Shown piece after piece: positions 5,027 through 9,862 of a DNA stretch of 9,862 bases (positions are counted from its first letter, which is position 1; every line of letters starts with the position of its first letter). A program made the translations under genes and the position numbers. Origin of the DNA: an uncultured bacterium (GTDB lineage: Bacteria; Patescibacteriota; Minisyncoccia; Moranbacterales; GWC2-37-73); assembly GCA_903866285.1 (NCBI GenBank), contig CAIPMZ010000045.1:1-9862 (forward strand). The letters are read 5' to 3'. The notes beneath the pieces are model-generated. The model searched no databases. It was not told where the DNA came from and saw only the letters and a list, made by a program, of their open reading frames with translations.

Positions 5027-6112
5027 ATGTTTGAAAAAATAAAAGATGTTTTTAAAAAATATGTAGGTGGTTTTTTTAGTAATCTTTCCAATGACATTGG
5101 GATTGATTTAGGCACGGCTAATACCCTGGTTTACCTTAAGGGCAAAGGGATTGTAATTAACGAACCCTCAGTGGTGGCGATTAATAAGCGGACTGGTCAA
5201 GTTTTGGCGATTGGCAAGGAGGCAAAAAGGATGGTTGGTAAAACGCCAGGGCATATTGTAGCAACGCGTCCTTTAGTCGACGGAGTGGTGAGTGATTTCG
5301 AAGTGACGACCCAAATGCTAAAATATTTTATTGAAAAAGTGCATAAAGATTCTTTTTCTTTTTCTCCGCGTCCGCGCGTATTAATTGGGATTCCTTCAGT
5401 TATTACGGAAGTTGAAAAAAAAGCCGTAATTGATGCGGCTACAGCTGCAGGCGCACGTGAAGCTTATTTGATTGAAGAACCAATGGCAGCCGCGATCGGC
5501 GCCCGACTGCCGGTTACGGATGCTAAAGGAAATATGGTCGTTGATATTGGGGGTGGGACTTCTGAGATTGCGGTTATTTCCCTAGGAGGAATTGTTAGCG
5601 CCCGCAGTTTGCGCGTGGCTGGAGATGAGATGAATGAAGATATTATTCGTTATTGTCGCGATGAGTTCAATCTTTTAATTGGCGAAAAAACGGCTGAGGA
5701 AATTAAAATTGCGGTGGGAAGCGCTTATCCTTTAAAGGAACAGCTCACAGTTCCAATTCGCGGTCGGGATTTAGTCAGTGGTCTTCCAAAGGAAGTTATT
5801 GTTAATGATGTCCAAATCAGGGAGGCGATTTCTCGTTCGATTCGAATTATTGTCAACAATATTAAAACTGTTATTGAGGAAACGCCACCAGAACTTTTAT
5901 CCGATATTATGCAACGCGGAATTATTTTAGCGGGGGGTGGCAGTTTAATCCGGGGCTTGGATAAATTAATTGCCAATCAAACGGAGATGCCAGTACGCAT
6001 GATGGAAGATCCCCTCACGGCCGTAGTGCGCGGGACAGGGATTGTCCTGGAGGACTTAGAATTACTCAAACACGTTTTAGTTGAAGACCAAAGGGAGAAG
6101 TCTTTTAAATAA
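5027..6112 (+). CDS. mreB: Rod shape-determining actin homologue MreB
   Basis: A 361-residue bacterial actin that forms membrane-bound filaments directing cell-wall elongation. Actin-fold nucleotide motifs: phosphate-1 GIDLGTANTLVY (25-36), phosphate-2 VDIGGGTSEIAVI (172-184), and adenosine motif LAGGGSLIRGL (301-311); IEEPMAAAIGA (149-159) is also family-typical. The N-terminal MFEKIKDVFKKYVGGFF looks like an amphipathic helix for membrane attachment, as in Gram-negative MreB. The frame is open back to a TTG at 4988, but ATG 5027 is preferred because MreB proteins begin shortly before the first phosphate motif. It is the first gene after the promoter at 4848-4876. A 262-bp structured spacer separates it from mreC, unusual for genes so often tightly linked. 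Confidence 0.97.
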   Translation: MFEKIKDVFKKYVGGFFSNLSNDIGIDLGTANTLVYLKGKGIVINEPSVVAINKRTGQVLAIGKEAKRMVGKTPGHIVATRPLVDGVVSDFEVTTQMLKYFIEKVHKDSFSFSPRPRVLIGIPSVITEVEKKAVIDAATAAGAREAYLIEEPMAAAIGARLPVTDAKGNMVVDIGGGTSEIAVISLGGIVSARSLRVAGDEMNEDIIRYCRDEFNLLIGEKTAEEIKIAVGSAYPLKEQLTVPIRGRDLVSGLPKEVIVNDVQIREAISRSIRIIVNNIKTVIEETPPELLSDIMQRGIILAGGGSLIRGLDKLIANQTEMPVRMMEDPLTAVVRGTGIVLEDLELLKHVLVEDQREKSFK

Positions 6113-6170
6113 AAAACTAGGTCATACGCAAATTAGGTTGCTAGTGTAATATTGTTTGATTTTAAAAATC

Positions 6171-6283
6171 ATTTTTACGAACGCAACTTCTTTTTTGAGC
6201 ACGTAGCTAGCCCAAGACTATGGCTAGCTACTCGGATGAGCTATCGCTCATATGGCCAAAAAAGAAACTGCGTTCGTAAAAAT
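6171..6283. other. 113-bp branched inverted-repeat element
   Basis: Long arms at 6171-6197 and 6257-6283 pair over 27 bp with two mismatches (6186/6268 and 6187/6267). Between them are two perfect hairpins: GTAGCTAGCC/GGCTAGCTAC (6203-6212 with 6222-6231, 9-base loop) and ATGAGC/GCTCAT (6236-6241 with 6246-6251, loop TATC). The predicted fold is a three-way junction. Both long-arm mismatches are A-C on the + strand and become G-U in minus-strand RNA, so the stem closes completely only there. It has no coding content and no plus-strand T tract. It could be a structured RNA, a miniature inverted-repeat element, or an mRNA processing or attenuation signal within the mre transcript; I do not recognise the family. 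Confidence 0.7.
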
Positions 6284-6306
6284 TCTAAACTAGCTTTATA
6301 TTTAGA
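6284..6306. repeat. Short hairpin after the branched element
   Basis: TCTAAA (6284-6289) pairs with TTTAGA (6301-6306) around an 11-base loop. It directly abuts the branched inverted-repeat element and adds to the folded character of the mreB-mreC spacer. Confidence 0.4.
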
Positions 6307-6329
6307 GCCTTGCATTATGTGCGATTTCT

Positions 6330-6359
6330 AAAAAACTAATCCGCCAGCTGGCGGATTAG
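6330..6359 (-). terminator. 24-bp perfect palindrome; minus-strand terminator-like
   Basis: Positions 6336-6359 form a perfect palindrome with 12-bp half-sites (CTAATCCGCCAG and its complement). On the minus strand it is immediately followed by six T residues (complement of 6330-6335), the form of an intrinsic terminator, though a perfect palindrome must open its centre to form a loop. On the plus strand no T tract follows. It lies 15 bp before the mreC start codon. Confidence 0.5.
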
Positions 6360-6374
6360 AAAGCTATTTAATAA

Positions 6375-7184
6375 ATGCAGAGATTCACTTCGACAAAATT
6401 ATTTAAAATATTTTTACTGGTGGCTTTTTTTGCAGGGCTTTTTTATTTGAATCCGGTTAAAATCTTAGATCCAGCTAGAAGTATTTTTCTTGCCGGCTTT
6501 TCACCTTTTCAGAAAATTGCTTATACCACTTCGGCCGCTATCAAAGGGACGGGTGAATTTATAAGTTCAATTGGACAGCTAAAAGCAGAAAATAAAAAAC
6601 TTATCAATGAAAATGAACGTCTTTTGCAAGAGCAAGCAATGTTGGTTGATATGCGAAATGAAAATGACGATTTACGTAAGCAGTTAGGTTTATTACCAAG
6701 AGATCAGTTTAAATTGCTGGCTGCCAATATTGTTGGTCAAGATCCAAATGGGATGGGAAATTGGATTGAAATTGATAAAGGGTCTGACGATGGAATTACC
6801 GAAGGTATGCCAGTTATAATTTCTAAAAGTGCCTTGGTTGGACGGGTTAGCGAAGTTACTTTGAAAAATGCAAAAATTATTTTACTGACAAATCCAAGAA
6901 GTGTTATTAATGTGGCCACTACCCAGGCGGGGGCTAAGGGTGTGGCTAGGGGCGAATATGGTTTAGGTATAACTTTTGATATGATTTTGCAAACTGATTC
7001 GATTCAAGGCGGAGATGAGGTAGTTACCTCTGGTATCGGGGGTGAGTTACCTAGGGGTCTTTACGTGGGAACTGTCCAAGATGTCCATTCTTCTGACGAT
7101 CATTTATTTCAACAAGCTACGATCATGTCGCCAGTTCAAATTTCAAAATTGCAGTTCGTTTTTGTGGTGCTGGGGGATAAATAA
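6375..7184 (+). CDS. mreC: Rod shape-determining protein MreC
   Basis: A 269-residue bitopic membrane protein that links cytoplasmic MreB to periplasm-side PBP2 and activates wall synthesis. Visible layout: short basic N-terminus, one membrane segment (about 9-25), a coiled-coil region rich in Lys, Glu, Asn and Leu (about 66-106), then the paired beta-barrel MreC domain, with NWIEIDKGSDDGITEGMPVI (129-148) and GVARGEYGLGI (189-199) matching family patterns, and GGELPRGLYVGTV (222-234) near the C-terminus. Length is ordinary. No Shine-Dalgarno sequence precedes the ATG; the leader is A/T-rich. It lies between mreB and mreD but is separated from each by long palindrome-bearing spacers (262 and 137 bp), so differential expression within the operon is possible (inference). 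Confidence 0.95.
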   Translation: MQRFTSTKLFKIFLLVAFFAGLFYLNPVKILDPARSIFLAGFSPFQKIAYTTSAAIKGTGEFISSIGQLKAENKKLINENERLLQEQAMLVDMRNENDDLRKQLGLLPRDQFKLLAANIVGQDPNGMGNWIEIDKGSDDGITEGMPVIISKSALVGRVSEVTLKNAKIILLTNPRSVINVATTQAGAKGVARGEYGLGITFDMILQTDSIQGGDEVVTSGIGGELPRGLYVGTVQDVHSSDDHLFQQATIMSPVQISKLQFVFVVLGDK

Positions 7185-7185
7185 G

Positions 7186-7282
7186 CCTAGCTTAAAATCG
7201 GGATGCTAAATTAAGCTAAGGTGTCTCAGCTCGGAAGGGACTAAGTCCCTAATTGGGGACTTAGTCCCTCTGCGCAAAGCAG
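7186..7282. repeat. Three-hairpin spacer between mreC and mreD
   Basis: Three stems follow one another. The first is TAGCTTAA/TTAAGCTA (7188-7195 with 7211-7218). The second has perfect 14-bp arms, AGGGACTAAGTCCC and its complement (7236-7249 with 7256-7269), around a 6-base loop. The third is CTGC/GCAG (7270-7273 with 7279-7282). Each arm of the middle stem contains GGGACTWAGTCCC, itself a palindrome, so an alternative fold of two small hairpins is possible. No T tract follows, so it is not a standard terminator; mRNA processing or partial attenuation is a possible role. Confidence 0.7.
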
Positions 7283-7321
7283 TACTAATCTAATTAATTC
7301 CGTATTGAATAATTTTAAAAA

Positions 7322-7825
7322 ATGAAAAAAAAGCTTTTTTATTTCGGACTTATTTTTTTGGCGCTTCTAATGCAGTCAAGTTTTTTACCTGGGCTAATTA
7401 GTCCAGGTGCGATGGGGGATGCCGTGCTGATGTTGGTGTTGGCTATGGCAGTACTGGATGGTTTTGCCCTGGCTTTAAGTTGGGCGATTATCGCTGGCGC
7501 ACTTTATGATCTCGCTTCGTTTACGCCGCTAGGTCAGCATGTGATAATTTTTTTACTTTTAATTTACGCAGTTAGTTTTTTTTCGCGGAGGCTTTCGGTT
7601 GAAATTAAGGGTGTCGGGATGCTGTTGCTGGTTTTTTTTGTCATTGCCGCCACACTGATCTCAAAAAGTCTTTTTATTTTTTTCCTCATGCTTGGCAGTC
7701 AGGCAGTTAATTTTTTTCAAGTCTTTGGCGGTTTTAAAGACTTTATTTTCCAAGTGGGGGGTAACGCGGTATTATTTTTTCTTTGGCTGAGCGCGCTTAA
7801 AAAGTTTAAGAAAACATTCTTATGA
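7322..7825 (+). CDS. mreD: Rod shape-determining membrane protein MreD
   Basis: A 167-residue, highly hydrophobic protein with about five membrane segments (roughly 6-24, 34-62, 72-87, 98-123, 142-158), the MreD size and topology. MreD is an integral membrane part of the elongation complex and is weakly conserved in sequence, so context carries much of the call: it lies after mreC and overlaps mrdA by four bases (ATGA, 7822-7825). LYDLASFTPLGQH (61-73) resembles the conserved Asp-containing turn of the family. It contains several runs of seven or eight T (for example 7576-7583 and 7632-7639) that encode phenylalanines and could be slippage-prone. The ATG follows an A-rich leader without Shine-Dalgarno sequence. 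It is the only gene in the window ending in TGA. Confidence 0.88.
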   Translation: MKKKLFYFGLIFLALLMQSSFLPGLISPGAMGDAVLMLVLAMAVLDGFALALSWAIIAGALYDLASFTPLGQHVIIFLLLIYAVSFFSRRLSVEIKGVGMLLLVFFVIAATLISKSLFIFFLMLGSQAVNFFQVFGGFKDFIFQVGGNAVLFFLWLSALKKFKKTFL

Positions 7826-9705
7826 AGCGAAAAAAGAAAAATATTTTGCATCGGTATGCTGGTATGGAAATTGAGGATTATGTCTTGACCGCTACCGAAA
7901 AAGAGGCAGCCAAGATGGAAAGAGGGCTGGGAAAAAAAGGGTTGGATTATTTGTGGTGGCTGATTATTTTTTTCATGGTTATTTTGGCTGGCAGGGTTAT
8001 TTTCCTGACGGTGCTAAAAGGCGCTTATTATCAAGAAATAGCTCGGGGTAACAGTATCCGGTCAGTCGTAATTAAAGCTCCACGCGGAAGAATTTTTGAT
8101 CGCAGCGGAACTGCGTTAGTTAGTAATGTTCCAAGTATGGATATCGTTTCAATCCCAGCGGCCTTGCCAGCCGAAAATAGTAAGTTGCAGGAAATCTCTC
8201 AAAGCTTGGCATTGATTTTAAATATGAATCAGGCTGATATTCAAATTAGGTTAGAAAGTGGTAGCGATAATCCCTCAGCTGTTATTTTAATAAAAGAAGA
8301 TATTTCCCAAGACGAGTTACTAAATATTTTAGAAAAAGGAAATGAGTTACCTGGAATTTTTATTGAAAAAACGGCTATCCGGCAATATGTTGACGCTCAA
8401 ATTTTTTCGCACATCCTTGGTTACGAAGGAAAAATAAAGCAGAGCGAGCTTGAGCAAGACAGTAGCTACCTACTAACTGATTATGTCGGAAAACAAGGGC
8501 TTGAAAAAGCTTATGAAAGTGACTTGCGCGGGGTGCATGGGGCAAATCAAATCGAAGTTGATTCGGCCGGCAATGCTAAGCGTGAGGTTGGGATTGTAAA
8601 TCCAAAACCAGGGAGTGATCTGGTGCTTAATATTGACGCTCAGTTGCAAAAAAAACTCTATGACAGCATCAGTGGTATTTTAGAAAAAACCGGAACGAAG
8701 ACAGCTGCTGCGGTAGCGATTGATCCGCGGACTGGCGGAGTTTTAGCGCTAGTTAATTTACCTAGTTATAATAATAATTTATTTGCTAAGAAAATTTCCG
8801 CGGAAGATTATTCTAGTTTAATCAAGGATGAAAATAAACCCCTTTTTAACCGGGCAATTTCTGGTGAGTATCCGCCGGGCTCGACCATTAAGCCTGCGAT
8901 TGTGGCCGGCGCACTTTCAGAAGGAACCATTACGCCCTCAACTATTATTGATGGACTTGGTGGGGTTCTTAATGTGGGCGGTTTCAGTTTTCGTGACTGG
9001 AAAGCACATGGGCCGAGTGATGTTCGCACCGCGATTGCTGAGAGTAATGATATTTTCTTTTATACAATTGGGGGCGGCTATGGAAACATTAAGGGTTTAG
9101 GCATGGACACGATGAAAAAATATTATAACCTTTTTGGTTTTGGTAGTCCGACTGGGATTGATCTTGGCGGGGAAGCCGCCGGGCTTATTCCTAGCGAGCA
9201 ATGGAAACAAGATAAGATTAGAGAAAAATGGTATATCGGTAACAGTTATCACGCTTCAATCGGACAAGGCTATGTGACAGCCACCCCATTGCAACTAGCT
9301 AACTATACCGCGGCGATTGCTAACGGAGGGACTTTATATGAGCCCCACTTGGTCGCGCAAATTAAAAAAAGTACGGGCGAGGTTGAAAATATTAATCCGA
9401 AAAAAATTAGAACTGGTTTTATTTCGCCAGAGATCCTAAAAGTTGCTCAAGAAGGTATGCGCAAAACTGTCACAGCTGGAACTGCCCAAACATTAAAAGA
9501 ATTATCAGTGGCCGTAGCTGGAAAAACCGGGACGGCTCAATATGGAACCGCTGGGAAGACGCATGGCTGGTTTGTTTCTTACGCGCCTTATGATAATCCG
9601 CAAATTGCGATGGCAGTCTTGGTCGAAGGTGGCGGCGAGGGTCATTCCAGCGCCCTGCCAATCACGCAGGAAGTTTTGGGGTGGTATTTTGGAGGTAGAC
9701 AGTAA
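7822..9705 (+). CDS. mrdA: Penicillin-binding protein 2 (MrdA), elongation transpeptidase
   Basis: A 627-residue class B penicillin-binding protein that cross-links peptidoglycan during side-wall elongation. Layout: a cytoplasmic N-terminus of about 42 residues, one membrane segment (about 43-65), the dimerisation/pedestal domain opening with APRGRIFDRSGTALVSN (86-102), and the transpeptidase domain with active-site STIK (S354-K357), SND (408-410) and KTGTA (568-572), all intact. The extracytoplasmic C-terminus ends soon after the domain (EVLGWYF). Length is typical of PBP2. Translation is probably coupled to mreD through the ATGA overlap; no Shine-Dalgarno sequence is visible inside the end of mreD. 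PBP2 normally works with the glycosyltransferase RodA, whose gene often follows, but no rodA is seen before the window ends. Confidence 0.96.
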   Translation: MKRKKKNILHRYAGMEIEDYVLTATEKEAAKMERGLGKKGLDYLWWLIIFFMVILAGRVIFLTVLKGAYYQEIARGNSIRSVVIKAPRGRIFDRSGTALVSNVPSMDIVSIPAALPAENSKLQEISQSLALILNMNQADIQIRLESGSDNPSAVILIKEDISQDELLNILEKGNELPGIFIEKTAIRQYVDAQIFSHILGYEGKIKQSELEQDSSYLLTDYVGKQGLEKAYESDLRGVHGANQIEVDSAGNAKREVGIVNPKPGSDLVLNIDAQLQKKLYDSISGILEKTGTKTAAAVAIDPRTGGVLALVNLPSYNNNLFAKKISAEDYSSLIKDENKPLFNRAISGEYPPGSTIKPAIVAGALSEGTITPSTIIDGLGGVLNVGGFSFRDWKAHGPSDVRTAIAESNDIFFYTIGGGYGNIKGLGMDTMKKYYNLFGFGSPTGIDLGGEAAGLIPSEQWKQDKIREKWYIGNSYHASIGQGYVTATPLQLANYTAAIANGGTLYEPHLVAQIKKSTGEVENINPKKIRTGFISPEILKVAQEGMRKTVTAGTAQTLKELSVAVAGKTGTAQYGTAGKTHGWFVSYAPYDNPQIAMAVLVEGGGEGHSSALPITQEVLGWYFGGRQ

Positions 9706-9803
9706 ATTAGCTTATAGCTTCATTAGCTTTTAGATTCTTGATCTTGGACTTTTGAATTTGGGGACTAATTAAAAATATGTAAGGATAAAAATGGCGATTT
9801 GGA

Positions 9804-9827
9804 GTACAATAGAAGACATAATTGTAA
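9804..9827. promoter_or_regulatory. Candidate fourth operator dyad
   Basis: GTACAAT (9804-9810), ten bases, then ATTGTAA (9821-9827): 13 of 14 arm bases and the exact spacing match TTACAAT-N10-ATTGTAA, the core of the left-end dyads. The TACAAT could also serve as a -10 box, although no good -35 is present. It lies 10 bp before a possible start codon at 9838. Confidence 0.4.
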
Positions 9828-9837
9828 ATCATCTATT

Positions 9838-9862
9838 ATGCTGAATAAAAAAAGTGTCCAAA
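9838..9862 (+). CDS. Possible start of a further gene, cut by window edge
   Basis: ATG at 9838 opens a frame reading MLNKKSVQ before the window ends. There is no Shine-Dalgarno sequence, but none of the other genes here has a usable one either. The spacing after the candidate dyad and TACAAT box is plausible for a short leader. Too little is present to assign a family; it may be spurious. Confidence 0.25.

Noticed and set aside
6171..6283. Ordinary intrinsic terminator of mreB
   Set aside because: No T tract follows the stem on the plus strand, and the branched internal structure is far more complex than a terminator.
8828..9100. 90-codon plus-strand ORF inside mrdA
   Set aside because: It lies out of frame within the intact PBP2 transpeptidase domain and its product resembles no known family.
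5027..9705. Recoded TGA as in Absconditabacteria or Gracilibacteria
   Set aside because: mreD ends at TGA in the expected place, overlapping the mrdA start, and no conserved gene has an internal TGA.

Overview
This window most likely comes from a Candidate Phyla Radiation (Patescibacteria) bacterium, probably of the Parcubacteria type. That is an inference from four things: the AT-rich composition, the protein styles (a TrpR-like YerC protein, a bacterial NAD-type malic enzyme, and a divergent mre/PBP2 set), the GC-rich palindromes scattered between genes, and start codons preceded by A-rich leaders with no Shine-Dalgarno sequence. TGA ends mreD and no gene needs it as a sense codon, so the standard bacterial code (table 11) applies. 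All recognised genes are on the + strand. I see no rRNA, tRNA, CRISPR array or transposase.

Layout. Positions 1-197 hold three copies of a strong inverted repeat at an exact 84-bp period; the third overlaps the -35 region of a TATAAT promoter. A GC-rich palindromic leader (about 281-363) follows, then a TrpR/YerC-type regulator (391-807). Next come a thioredoxin-reductase-like flavoprotein lacking the usual NADPH motif (936-1856), an AT-rich repeat-filled spacer, a malic enzyme (2031-3161), a YjbQ/UPF0047 protein (3235-3675) and the lytic transglycosylase MltG (3704-4726). A near-consensus sigma70 promoter (TTGACA, 17 bp, TATGAT at 4848-4876) then drives the cell-elongation block mreB, mreC, mreD, mrdA (5027-9705). 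The window ends at what may be the start of another gene (9838 onward), preceded by a fourth inverted repeat resembling those at the left end.

How the genes work together. MreB, MreC, MreD and PBP2 (MrdA) form the core of the rod elongation machinery, and MltG cuts nascent glycan strands, so the right two thirds is a peptidoglycan elongation unit. RodA, which often follows mrdA, is not seen. The left third combines a regulator with redox and central-carbon enzymes; a functional link among them is not evident.

Most interesting signals: (1) a candidate operator, TTACAAT-N10-ATTGTAA, in a phased array upstream of the TrpR-like gene and again at the right edge; (2) a 113-bp branched inverted-repeat element between mreB and mreC that folds best as the minus-strand RNA; (3) the thioredoxin reductase without HRRxxxR; (4) minus-strand terminator-like hairpins inside an all-plus gene block.
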